A stretch of DNA of 64,000 bases from Bog-473 sp963751335 (lineage in GTDB: Bacteria; Actinomycetota; Acidimicrobiia; Acidimicrobiales; RAAP-2): NCBI GenBank assembly GCA_963751335.1, contig CAVVUB010000007.1, forward strand, positions 434,001-498,000, in the 5' to 3' direction. A program made the position numbers and the translations under genes. Position 1 is the first letter of the stretch; every line of letters begins with the position of its first letter. A model generated the notes under the pieces. That model made no database searches. It worked only from the letters and a program-made list of their open reading frames with translations, and had not been told where the DNA came from. Below, in pieces: positions 35,340 through 43,505 of the stretch.

Positions 35340-36070
35340 CAGTCCAAGAGGTCAGGGTCAGCCGTCAATTCGGCCCGGACCGCCGCCTCCCAGAATCCGA
35401 TGAAGCCCTCCCCGTCGTTCTTCGCCACCAGATCGACGAAGGACTGCGGTACCCGAGACGAACCATTGCCCCCTGCCGCGCGGGCATACCACGCATGCTG
35501 GCAACGCTGTTCCAACGCGACCGCTCGTTGGTGGACGGCCCGGGCCGATCCGCCCAGGATGAAGACGCCGTGTCCGGCCAGCAACGCCATGGCGGAATCA
35601 CCCATCTGCGTGAGCGCCCGACTGGCAGTGTTGGCGTCGTTGACCGGACCGCCGTACTCGTCGACCAACGCGACCGTGCCGCCACCGAGCGCGGAGCTCT
35701 GGTCCAGGATGGGAGGCACCTCACCCATATCGGCCCACACCGTTCCGAAGAGCGGGTGGTTGTGGACCGCCCACGCGATGTCGTGCCGGGCCTTGTGCAG
35801 CTCGAGGTGCAGTGGGATGCCGAGCGGGACAGGCCAATCGCCCTCGACCACCGTTCCCTCGAGGTCGATCCGCAGGACCTGAGACGGCCTCAGTTCAGCC
35901 CACGTCAGAAGCCACGGGTTGCAGAGGAGAGTCCCGTCACCCAGATTGACCGTGATGTGCCCGGCCAGATGGTCGTTGTAGCCCTCGCGCCACAAGGCTC
36001 GGGCCAGGATCACGAGTTCCTCGCGCTGGGTGAGGTCGGGAATCAGCTTCTCTGCGGTCGGGGTGAACAC
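35336..36070 (-). CDS. Class II aldolase/adducin family protein
   Basis: 244 residues from GTG 36070, chosen for GAGAGGAA upstream; the frame is open further upstream through the amidohydrolase gene. DHLAGHITVNLGDG, PWLLTWAELRPSQVLRIDLEG, the metal His pair in AVHNHPLFGTVWA and GHGVFILGGS are diagnostic. The third expected His is also in that region. Follows the amidohydrolase gene by 19 bases in the same direction; related pairs act in degradation of aromatic or sugar-acid compounds. Confidence 0.87.
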   Translation of the reverse strand: MFTPTAEKLIPDLTQREELVILARALWREGYNDHLAGHITVNLGDGTLLCNPWLLTWAELRPSQVLRIDLEGTVVEGDWPVPLGIPLHLELHKARHDIAWAVHNHPLFGTVWADMGEVPPILDQSSALGGGTVALVDEYGGPVNDANTASRALTQMGDSAMALLAGHGVFILGGSARAVHQRAVALEQRCQHAWYARAAGGNGSSRVPQSFVDLVAKNDGEGFIGFWEAAVRAELTADPDLLDC

Positions 36071-36089
36071 GTCACTTCCTCTCAGCTCG

Positions 36090-37286
36090 TCAGCTCGGCA
36101 GGACCGGGTCAGGCAACGGATGGCGGTAGAGAGCGGCGGCGTTCTCGCAGCACATGGCCCGGAGCTCATCGGTCGGGATGTGACCCCAGGAGTCTGCGAT
36201 GACCTGCTGGGTGTCGGGCCAGGTTCCGTCACCGTGCGGATAGTCCACCTCGACCATGATGTTCTCGACCCCGATGGTGGAACGGGTGTCGATGGTGGAC
36301 GGATCGTCAAGCGTGCAGAACCAGAAGTTCCGGCGCAACACCTCCGCCGGGCGCATCTTCCAGCCCTCGCCGTAGCCCGAGCGCTCGACCATGTTCTCCA
36401 GGCGATCGTGCAACATGGCCACCCAGCCGATCCCGCCTTCGCTCATCGCGATCTTGAGGTCGGGATTCCGCAGGGGGTATTCGGACCACAACCATTCCGC
36501 ACAGGCAGTGAGGGACAGCTGTCCGAACAGTGTGGCTCCGATCTGGAGCGGCGCACCCCCCGGCGGACCGATCTCCAGGCCGGAGCTGCCCACGTGGAGT
36601 GAGACGACGGTGTCCGTCTCGATCACCGCAGCGATGATCGGATCCCAGTGGTCGCGCTCCCAGAGCGACGGGAGGCCGATCGCATGAGGACGCTCGGGAA
36701 AGGTGACGGATGTGAAGCCGCGCTCGGCGTTGCGCCGGATCTCCTGGGCAGCCATTTCCGGGTCGGCGAGATACGTGATGCCCAGCGGCACGATCCGATC
36801 CGGGTGCGGCGAGTGCCATTCCTCGAAGAGCCAGTCGTTCCAAGCGCGGGTGCAGGCGAGACCCAGCGCGCGGTCAGTGGCGTCGAAGAACACCCGCCCG
36901 CAAAAGCCCGTGATCTGCGACGGGAAGTTGACCGAGGCCCAGACCCCATTGATGTCCATGTCCCGCACCCGGGCCTCGACGTCGTAGCAACCCGGTCGCA
37001 TCTGCTCGAAGCGGAAGGGCTCGATGGTGTAGCTATCAGGGCGACGTCCAGCCACTGCGTTCATTCCCACTTGGGTGTAACGCTCGCCCTCGAACTCCCA
37101 CACCTGGTGGCCCTGCTTGGTCTCGACAATGTGCGGGGCTTTCTCCGCCAGTCCCGAAGGAACCCTGCCCTCGAACATGTGGGCGGGCTCCACCACGTGG
37201 TCGTCCACCGAGATCACGGTGTACCTGACGGCCCGGGGTTCAGGCTCGGGGAGGAAGAGATCGGTCAGATCGCTCGTCGACACCAT
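36090..37286 (-). CDS. Amidohydrolase family protein (ACMSD-like barrel)
   Basis: 398 residues from ATG 37286. The metal-binding start D-x-H appears as ISVDDHVVEPAHMF; later VVSLHVGSSG and the terminal VDYPHGDGTWPDT (Asp/His) complete an amidohydrolase_2 TIM barrel. Enzymes of this group decarboxylate or hydrolyse aromatic and ketoacid substrates. Divergent from the mau-like operon, 91 bases between starts, so the short gap must contain both promoters. Confidence 0.87.
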   Translation of the reverse strand: MVSTSDLTDLFLPEPEPRAVRYTVISVDDHVVEPAHMFEGRVPSGLAEKAPHIVETKQGHQVWEFEGERYTQVGMNAVAGRRPDSYTIEPFRFEQMRPGCYDVEARVRDMDINGVWASVNFPSQITGFCGRVFFDATDRALGLACTRAWNDWLFEEWHSPHPDRIVPLGITYLADPEMAAQEIRRNAERGFTSVTFPERPHAIGLPSLWERDHWDPIIAAVIETDTVVSLHVGSSGLEIGPPGGAPLQIGATLFGQLSLTACAEWLWSEYPLRNPDLKIAMSEGGIGWVAMLHDRLENMVERSGYGEGWKMRPAEVLRRNFWFCTLDDPSTIDTRSTIGVENIMVEVDYPHGDGTWPDTQQVIADSWGHIPTDELRAMCCENAAALYRHPLPDPVLPS

Positions 37287-37377
37287 ATGGATACTCTGCC
37301 GCACTGGCGTTGTTGCCGCGCCATGGGCACCCCGCGAGGCGATACTGGGGTCACATGCACCTGACAGAGGAGGCGGT

Positions 37378-38154
37378 GTGATCGCGCTGCTCGTTGTCCT
37401 GACGTTCGTCGTGCTGTTGCTCGGAGTCCTGGTGGCCGGATTGCTCCGCAGCCACGCCGACATACTCCGGTCGCTCCATGAGCTGGGCGTCGGAGTCGGG
37501 GACCCGACTGCAGCCTCCACGGCACCGGTCCCTGTGGACGTGTCCCCTGGGCCGGCGGGCATGACCTTGGGCCTGGCCCCCGCCATTGCCGGCCTCACGC
37601 CGTCGGGAGACGCCCGCGCCGTGTCGGTGGACAACAGCGACCGGTTGACCCTCCTCGGATTCCTGTCCTCGGGCTGCCACTCGTGTGCGGGCTTCTGGGA
37701 GGCCCTGCAGCGCCCCGACCACCTCGGCCTCCCCGAGCAGACCCGGGTCGTCATCGTGACCAAGGGCCCCGAACTGGAGATCACACCGCAGGTCAGGGCA
37801 CTGACCAGCGGGCAGATCCCCGTCCTGATGTCGACCGAGGCCTGGCACGACTACCAGGTTCCGGGCTCTCCCTTCTTCGTCCTCGTCGACGGCGCAACCG
37901 GTCAAAAAATCGGTCAGGGCGTGGCGGCGCAGATCGACCAGTTGGTGGATCTCGTGCGGCGGGCCCAGTCGGAGCGGGGGCTCGGCGGCGGTCGTCCCGC
38001 AACCGATCCGGCACTGGACGGGCCGGCTCGTGAAGAGGCCAACGACGATGCGCTGCGCGCGGCGGGCATTTTCCCGGGCGATCCCAGCCTCTATCCACGT
38101 TCACTCGAAGACGTCTTCCCCTCCTCGGTCACGAGCTCCCGGTCACCGCACTGA
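37378..38154 (+). CDS. MauD-like membrane-anchored thioredoxin-fold protein
   Basis: 258 residues from GTG 37378, with AGAGGAGG just upstream. One N-terminal helix (residues 2-23, ALLVVLTFVVLLLGVLVAGLL) anchors a thioredoxin domain outside the membrane. The redox site is C100-H-S-C103 in FLSSGCHSCAGFW and the cis-Pro loop is VPGSPFFVLVDG. MauD of methylamine dehydrogenase clusters has this design and is needed to fold the Cys-rich small subunit. First gene of a five-gene operon in which each neighbour overlaps or nearly touches. Confidence 0.75.
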   Translation: MIALLVVLTFVVLLLGVLVAGLLRSHADILRSLHELGVGVGDPTAASTAPVPVDVSPGPAGMTLGLAPAIAGLTPSGDARAVSVDNSDRLTLLGFLSSGCHSCAGFWEALQRPDHLGLPEQTRVVIVTKGPELEITPQVRALTSGQIPVLMSTEAWHDYQVPGSPFFVLVDGATGQKIGQGVAAQIDQLVDLVRRAQSERGLGGGRPATDPALDGPAREEANDDALRAAGIFPGDPSLYPRSLEDVFPSSVTSSRSPH

Positions 38155-38651
38155 TGGCCGTCATCGAAGCGCACGGCATCGCCGCGGCATTGCCGAACGG
38201 CTTCGAAGGCCGCATCTTCGTACGGGCTGTGCCCACGGGCACGGCCTACGCCGTCGCCCAATTCGCCACCTTTCCCTTGCCAGACGACGTTGGCGACTTC
38301 GGCGGCGGCGCGGTGAACCTGATGGGACCGGGCGACGTCTACGCCACGCTCTTCGAGTACGGGCCCGAGAGCCTGGGCAAGCGGCTGTTCGCCCGGCTGG
38401 GCCGGCCCACGGACTTCTCCCCGAACGACTTCTCCCCCATGACCCTGCGTCGCGGCCTCGGTGGTCAGTCCGGCACCCAGTGGTTCTTCACCGAGTCGGA
38501 CCGGCCGTTCTCCTTCTATGCCGTTCTGGGCAGCCACGTGCTGCGGAACACGCTCGTCCCGAAAGTCAATGCGCTCCTGGCCTCCCTGACCCTCGGTCCA
38601 CCGACGTCCAGCTCGACCCCACTCGCATCGGGGGGGTCGGTGTGGAACTGA
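38154..38651 (+). CDS. Hypothetical protein in mau-like operon
   Basis: 165 residues from ATG 38154, overlapping the MauD-like stop (TGATG). No signal peptide and no membrane helix. It is rich in Gly, Phe and Pro with FEGRIFVRAVPTGTAYAVAQF and TQWFFTESDRPFSFYAVLGS; the pattern suggests a beta-rich soluble protein. I recognise no family. Its place between mauD-like and mauE-like genes makes it a likely accessory factor of the same system. Confidence 0.6.
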   Translation: MAVIEAHGIAAALPNGFEGRIFVRAVPTGTAYAVAQFATFPLPDDVGDFGGGAVNLMGPGDVYATLFEYGPESLGKRLFARLGRPTDFSPNDFSPMTLRRGLGGQSGTQWFFTESDRPFSFYAVLGSHVLRNTLVPKVNALLASLTLGPPTSSSTPLASGGSVWN

Positions 38652-39187
38652 TCGGGATCTATCTGATCGGGTCGTCTTTGCTCGTGCTGGCGGGCGCCGC
38701 CAAGGCCATCCGGCCAGGAGACACTGCACTTGCCCTCGCCCAGGTGCTCCCCGGCCACCTCCGGCTCCAGCCGCTCGTGCGCGTCGGTGCCGCCTGTGAG
38801 GCCGGCGTCGGGTTTCTCGCGCTCCTGCTGCCCAGACCCGTGCCGGCGACGCTGGCCTGCGCTTCCTACCTGGGATTTGCCGCATATGTGTCATATGTAC
38901 GCAGCCGTCGTGGCCTCCTGTCGACGTGCGGTTGTTTCGGGCGAACCGACACCCCAGCGACCTGGCTTCACGTCGTGGTCAACCTGGTCCTGGCCGCGGC
39001 GGCCGCCGGAGTCGCGCTTCAGACGACCGGCGCGTCCACGCTCCACTCCGTCCTGACGGCACAGCCCTGGGCCGGCCTACCGCTTCTCCTGGCGAGTGGG
39101 ATCGGACTCTGGCTCACCTACCAGGGCCTGACCCTCCTGCCTTCCCTGGGAACCGCCCGGCGGCGCCTGCTTGGCCCCAGACCGTGA
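38642..39187 (+). CDS. MauE-like DoxX-family membrane protein
   Basis: 181 residues from GTG 38642, overlapping the preceding gene by ten bases. Four to five hydrophobic helices (LIGIYLIGSSLLVLAGAAK; VGAACEAGVGFLALLL; WLHVVVNLVLAAAAAGVAL; LLLASGIGLWLTYQGL). The Cys motif STCGCFGR sits after helix 3, as in MauE, which works with MauD in disulfide formation of methylamine dehydrogenase. Stop overlaps the start of the next gene (GTGA). Confidence 0.75.
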   Translation: MELIGIYLIGSSLLVLAGAAKAIRPGDTALALAQVLPGHLRLQPLVRVGAACEAGVGFLALLLPRPVPATLACASYLGFAAYVSYVRSRRGLLSTCGCFGRTDTPATWLHVVVNLVLAAAAAGVALQTTGASTLHSVLTAQPWAGLPLLLASGIGLWLTYQGLTLLPSLGTARRRLLGPRP

Positions 39188-40581
39188 CCCTCTCGACCGC
39201 GCTCGTCGAGCGCTCGTCCGGATTCCTCGAGCGCCGCCTGTCCCGTCGAAGTGTCATCAACCGATCCGCCTTTGTCGGAAGTGCCGTGGCCGTCGGTGCC
39301 GGCCTCGACCTTGCCTTGAAGCCCGGGACGGCCTACGGGCAGATCTGCGAGTGCGGGAATGCCGGCTGCGGCTGCGGCAGCACGTGCTGTGCCGGCTTCA
39401 CGGAATTCTGTTGCAGCGTCACCGGATTCAACTTCTGTCCGTCGAACACGATGATGGGCGGCTGGTGGATGGCCGACAACAGTTCGTACTGCAACGGGCC
39501 CCGCTACTACATGGACTGCAACGCCATCTGTGCCTGTGACAATGGCTGTGGTGACGGGTTCCCGTTCTGCGAGCCCGGATGCGATCTGACCGGAGGCTGT
39601 AGTTGCGGGCCGAACGGCTGCGACTCGTACCTCACCAACTGCCTCCAGTTCCGGTACGGCCAGTGCAACCAGGACATCGCGTGCGTGGGCCGGATCGTCT
39701 GTCGAGTGGTCGCCTGCGTCCCCCCCTGGACGGTCGACCCGACCTGCACCACTGCGGTGGCCGTGGACAACAGCACGGCCGAACAGAACGAGCCCTGTTG
39801 GACCCCGACCCCGCCTTGCCCGACGGCGACCCCGACCAACTGCCAAGTCGTGACGATGATCCCGAGCGCCGATGGCGGCGGATACACCGTGGTCACGGGC
39901 TTCGGGAAGGCCTTTCCGTATGGCGACTTCGTTTCCGAGGGGGACGTCTCGAATCTCACCCTCAACGCACCCATCGTCGCGGCATCGTTCTCGATGACGG
40001 GCGGATACTGGTTCGCCGCCAGCGACGGTGGCGTTTTCGCGTTCGGCAAAGCGCCCTACCAGGGCTCCATGGGTGGCCAGCCGCTCAACGGCCACATCGT
40101 CGGCATGGCGGCCACGCCGACGGGGAACGGCTACTGGCTGGCCGCGGCGGACGGCGGGATCTTCGCCTTCGGTGACGCGACCTTCCTCGGCTCCATGGGA
40201 GGCAAACCGCTCAACTCCCCCGTCGTGGGGATGGCGGCCACCCCGACCGGACAGGGGTACTGGCTCGTCGCGGCGGACGGGGGCGTCTTCTCCTTTGGCG
40301 ATGCACCATTCCTCGGCTCCATGGGTGGCAAGCCGCTCAACAAACCAATCGTCGCCATGGCGGCCACGGCGACCGGCACCGGCTATTGGCTCGTCGGGGC
40401 GGACGGCGGCATCTTCGACTACGGCGATGCGGCCTTCGACGGGTCCGCGGGCAGCATCAGCCTGAACCTGCCCATCGTCGGGATGGCCCCGTCGCACCAG
40501 GATGCCGGCTACTGGCTGGTGGCCCGCGACGGCGGCATCTTCGCCTTCGGCGGAGCGCCGTTCCTCGGGACACCGGCGTGA
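39184..40581 (+). CDS. Tat-exported Cys-rich MauA-like protein fused to propeller-like repeats
   Basis: 465 residues from GTG 39184. N-terminal Tat signal: RRLSRRSVINRSAFVGSAVAVGAG. Residues ~53-225 hold about 30 cysteines in short spacings (CECGNAGCGCGSTCC; FCPSNTMMGGWWMADNSSYC; YYMDCNAICAC; VACVPPWTVDPTC), the look of the methylamine dehydrogenase small subunit, in which two Trp form the TTQ cofactor; W94/W95 and W182 are candidate partners here. Residues ~232-465 are 42-residue repeats (GYWLVAADGGIFAFGDA..., five full and one half) likely to fold as a beta-propeller. The MauA likeness rests on Cys pattern and gene context, not on close identity. Confidence 0.65.
   Translation: MTLSTALVERSSGFLERRLSRRSVINRSAFVGSAVAVGAGLDLALKPGTAYGQICECGNAGCGCGSTCCAGFTEFCCSVTGFNFCPSNTMMGGWWMADNSSYCNGPRYYMDCNAICACDNGCGDGFPFCEPGCDLTGGCSCGPNGCDSYLTNCLQFRYGQCNQDIACVGRIVCRVVACVPPWTVDPTCTTAVAVDNSTAEQNEPCWTPTPPCPTATPTNCQVVTMIPSADGGGYTVVTGFGKAFPYGDFVSEGDVSNLTLNAPIVAASFSMTGGYWFAASDGGVFAFGKAPYQGSMGGQPLNGHIVGMAATPTGNGYWLAAADGGIFAFGDATFLGSMGGKPLNSPVVGMAATPTGQGYWLVAADGGVFSFGDAPFLGSMGGKPLNKPIVAMAATATGTGYWLVGADGGIFDYGDAAFDGSAGSISLNLPIVGMAPSHQDAGYWLVARDGGIFAFGGAPFLGTPA
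39877..40578 (+). repeat. Coding tandem repeat, 126-base (42-residue) period
   Basis: Within the MauA-like gene. A diverged first unit starts near 39877; clear units start at 40003, 40129, 40255, 40381 and 40507 (the last one half length). Consensus protein unit: GYW, L/F-x-A, DGGIFAFGDA, FLGSMGG, PLN, PIVGMAATPTG. At DNA level adjacent units keep long identical stretches (e.g. GGCTCCATGGGTGGC), showing recent duplication or gene conversion. Confidence 0.9.
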
Positions 40582-40627
40582 CAGGGCGGCCAGCACCACC
40601 CGTACGGGCAGAAGGGGTTTCCGATCA

Positions 40628-41593
40628 ATGACTCACGCGACGTTCACCGACCTCGTCACGGTCTGCGCCATCGCCACCGCGCTCGCAGCCGGACTGCGCT
40701 CCACGTGGTCGCCCTGCGGCGTCTCCATGCTCTCCACCATCACCCCCCTGGCCGAAAGTGGGCGGGGGCACCGTTGGTGGGCCACGGCGACCTGGTACTT
40801 CATGGGTGGCGTGGCGGGAGGCGCCACCCTCGGGGCCTTTCTCGCCCTCCTGGCCGCCGGCGTCCATGAACTCGTCCCCGCCACACCGACTGCTGTGACC
40901 ACTACTGCTCTCGTCGCGGCCGGACTCACGCTTCTGGCCGCGGCCGGGGAAGCCGGCGTCGCCTCACTCCCCATCCACCATCGTCAGGTGAACGAGCGCT
41001 GGCTCGATGCATACCGACCCTGGGTCTACGCCACCGGATTCGGATGGCAGATCGGCACCGGTGTGGCCACGTACGTCAAGACTTCAGCCGTCTACGTCCT
41101 GATCGCACTCGCCGCCCTCACCGGCGATCCCCTCGTCGCTTGGAGCGTCGGACTGCTCTTCGGGCTGGTCCGGGGCCTGGCCGTCTTCACCAGTCGGCGG
41201 ATCACGACCACCGGCGCTCTCGCCTCGTTCCATCGCCGGTTCATGGAGCTCGACCGGCCGGCCCGCGCCGCCGTGGTCGTCATCGAGATGGCGGTCGCCC
41301 TCGTGCTGAGCTGGGTCGTCTCGCCCTGGTTCACCCTCGTCGCCGCGGCCACCCTCATCGCAGCCGTGGCCGTCGCCGTCGCAACACGCTCCCGGCGCGA
41401 CCGCCGGGGTCGGCGCCGGCGCCACCCAGTCCCGCTGGCTACATCCCCCGGTGGTTCTCGAAGCGCGCGGTACTGCTTGAGGAAGAGCAAGTTGGCCTTC
41501 CCGGTCGGCCCGTTCCTGTGTTTGGCCACTTCGATCAGCGCGTCGTCCGCCCGGTCGATCGGCACCTCGTCGTTGTACTCGGACTCCCGGTAG
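40628..41593 (+). CDS. CcdA/MauF-like polytopic membrane protein
   Basis: 321 residues from ATG 40628, 46 bases after the fusion gene. About six helices; the first carries RSTWSPCGVSMLSTITPLAE, matching the SPC-x-x-P/S-L-L of CcdA/DsbD and of MauF, which passes reducing power across the membrane. Other helices: TALVAAGLTLLAAAGEAG, SAVYVLIALAALTG, AVVVIEMAVALVLSWV, LVAAATLIAAVAVAVA. After residue ~258 the frame is Arg/Ser rich and runs antisense over the end of dnaB (41439-41593), so the true stop may be earlier if the sequence has an error there. Confidence 0.65.
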   Translation: MTHATFTDLVTVCAIATALAAGLRSTWSPCGVSMLSTITPLAESGRGHRWWATATWYFMGGVAGGATLGAFLALLAAGVHELVPATPTAVTTTALVAAGLTLLAAAGEAGVASLPIHHRQVNERWLDAYRPWVYATGFGWQIGTGVATYVKTSAVYVLIALAALTGDPLVAWSVGLLFGLVRGLAVFTSRRITTTGALASFHRRFMELDRPARAAVVVIEMAVALVLSWVVSPWFTLVAAATLIAAVAVAVATRSRRDRRGRRRRHPVPLATSPGGSRSARYCLRKSKLAFPVGPFLCLATSISASSARSIGTSSLYSDSR

Positions 41594-42825
41594 ATGAAGA
41601 GGACGACGTCGGCGTCCTGCTCGAGCGAGCCCGACTCACGCAGGTCGGAGAGCTGTGGCGTCTTGTCCTGACGCTGTTCGAGGTTTCGGGACAGCTGTGA
41701 CAGCGCCACCACGGGAACTTCGAGCTCACGGGCCAGGATCTTCAGTCCCCGGCTGATCTCGGCCACCTCGTTCTGGCGGTTCTCCGCCCGCCCCCGACCG
41801 GTCATCAGCTGCAAGTAGTCGACGACCACGATCCCCAGGTCACCTTCGGACTTCTTCAAGCGACGGGCCCGGGCCCTGATGTCCATCACCGTCACGGCCG
41901 GGTTGTCGTCGATGAAGATCGGCGCGCCCGACAGCCGGGTCACGGCGGCCCCGATTTTCGCCCAGTCCTGAGTACGGATCCGCCCGTTCTGCAGATGCTG
42001 CCCGTTCACCTCGGCCTCGGCCGCCAGCAGGCGCTGGGTCAGCTCCAGGTGGCCCATCTCCAGCGAGAACAGGAGCGCCGGCCGGTCCACCACCATCCCG
42101 ACGTGAGCCAGCACCCCCAAGGCAAACGAGGTCTTTCCCATCCCGGGACGGGCCCCGACGATGTTCAACGTCGAGGGCTGCAGCCCGAGCAGCAGGCGGT
42201 CGAGCTCGTGGTAGCCCGTGGCCACCCCCGTGATGTCCGAGCCGCGCTGGCCGAGCTCCTCGATCCGGTCCAGCCCCTGCCCCAGCAGCTCGTGCAGCGG
42301 GTGCATGGTGTCGGCCCCCCGCCGCTCCGCCACGTTGAAGACGAGCTGCTCGGCGTCGTCGACCGCCGCCTTGACGTCCTCGGGGACGGAGTAGCCGATG
42401 TCGGCGATCTCCCCGGCCACGCCGATCAACTTGCGCAGCAGTGACAGCTCCTCGACGATGGCGGCGTAGTGCCGGGCGTTGGCGATCGACGGGGTGTTCG
42501 CCTGCAGCGAGATGAAGATCGACGGGTCTCCCACCGCCTCCATCACCCCGGACCGCTTGAGCTCGTCGGTGACCGTGACGGCGTCGATGGCCTCCCCTCG
42601 CTCCACGAGGGCACGGATGGCTCCGAAGATGTGGCCGTGGGCCGGCTTGTAGAAGTCGCCCCCCGAGCACATCTCGATCCCGACCGAGGCCGCGTCGTTC
42701 GACAGCAGCATGGCACCGAGGAGCGACTCTTCGGCTTCGAGATCGTGTGGCGGAACCCGCGCACCCGACGCGGTGGGCAGCGGGGTTGGCCTGAACGGGC
42801 GGGGGTCGTCGAAAGCGTGGACCAC
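41439..42825 (-). CDS. dnaB: Replicative DNA helicase DnaB (frameshift near 3' end as read)
   Basis: Starts at GTG 42825. N-terminal domain PPHDLEAEESLLGAMLLS; linker; RecA-like core with Walker A GARPGMGKTSFALGV, Walker B IVVVDYLQLM, LSQLSRNLEQR and DLRESGSLEQDADVVLFIYR; H-loop region AKHRNGPTGKANLLFL. After LKQYRA the frame runs on antisense for ~120 Arg/Thr-rich codons to 41092. Removing one base at 41463-41469 (a GC run) instead yields FENHRGM-stop at 41439, the normal DnaB ending, and a normal length of 461 residues. I therefore place the end at 41439. Hexameric 5'-3' helicase of the replisome. Confidence 0.9.
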
Positions 42826-42875
42826 GGGCCCCTACTCTGACCTTCCCGGGCTGGGGACGGTCAGGGGGAACTTGT

Positions 42876-42938
42876 TGTGGGTAACCCCGCCCCGGGTGTG
42901 GGTAACCAAGCCGGCAAGCACGTGAGCCCTGTGGAAAA
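42876..42938 (-). promoter_or_regulatory. Three DnaA-box-like sites upstream of dnaB
   Basis: On the minus strand: TTACCCACA (42876-42884), TTACCCACA (42897-42905) and TTTTCCACA (42930-42938). The consensus DnaA box is TTWTNCACA; the third fits it and the first two differ at one base. All point the same way, 21 and 33 bases apart (two and three helical turns), 50-115 bases before the dnaB start. Confidence 0.4.
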
Positions 42939-43055
42939 GCAGTGTACGACCGGAGTCACCTGGGGGCGCCAACATCTGCACGGGCGCCATGATGCGGGAC
43001 GGCTGTGACCGCCCCGTCCGACCACGATCGGCGGGCCGTTCCCGACCCGCGGCGC

Positions 43056-43505
43056 TCAGCCGGCCGCCGAAACCTCGAGGGTCACGACGACGGTCACACC
43101 CTGGAACAGATCGACCGTCACGTCATGAGACCCTGTCGCCTTGATGGGCTCGGGCAGGACCACGTGCTTGCGATCCACCTCGACACCCTTGACATTCTTG
43201 ATGGCTTCGACGACGTCCGCCGGACCGATGGAGCCGAAGAGTCGCCCCCCTCCGCCGGCCCGGGCGGAGATCGGCACCACCGCGCCGGCCAGGATGGTCG
43301 CTTGGGCCTCCGCTGCGGTGCGGTCCTTGGCCTCGCGCAGGTCTCGGCCGCGCCGCATCTGTCCCGCTTGGCCCTCGATGCCCTCGCTGGCCACGATGGC
43401 CCGACCCTCGGGCAGCAGGAAGTTGCGGGCGAACCCACCGGCGACCTTCACGATGTCGCCCCGCCGCCCGACACCGGCGACGTCGTCTCGGAGCAGGACC
43501 TTCAT
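43056..43505 (-). CDS. rplI: 50S ribosomal protein bL9
   Basis: 149 residues from ATG 43505, overlapping the rpsR stop (ATGA). N-terminal domain MKVLLRDDVAGVGRRGDIVKVAGGFARNFLLP is unmistakable bL9; the long connecting helix (RRGRDLREAKDRTAAEAQ) and C-terminal domain (GRLFGSIGPADVVEAI) follow at normal length. Last gene of the rpsF-ssb-rpsR-rplI operon; dnaB lies 230 bases beyond. Confidence 0.96.
   Translation of the reverse strand: MKVLLRDDVAGVGRRGDIVKVAGGFARNFLLPEGRAIVASEGIEGQAGQMRRGRDLREAKDRTAAEAQATILAGAVVPISARAGGGGRLFGSIGPADVVEAIKNVKGVEVDRKHVVLPEPIKATGSHDVTVDLFQGVTVVVTLEVSAAG

Noticed and set aside
41092..41438. C-terminal extension of DnaB read antisense to the MauF-like gene
   Set aside because: Arg/Thr-rich, no similarity to any DnaB, and explained by a one-base shift at 41463-41469.
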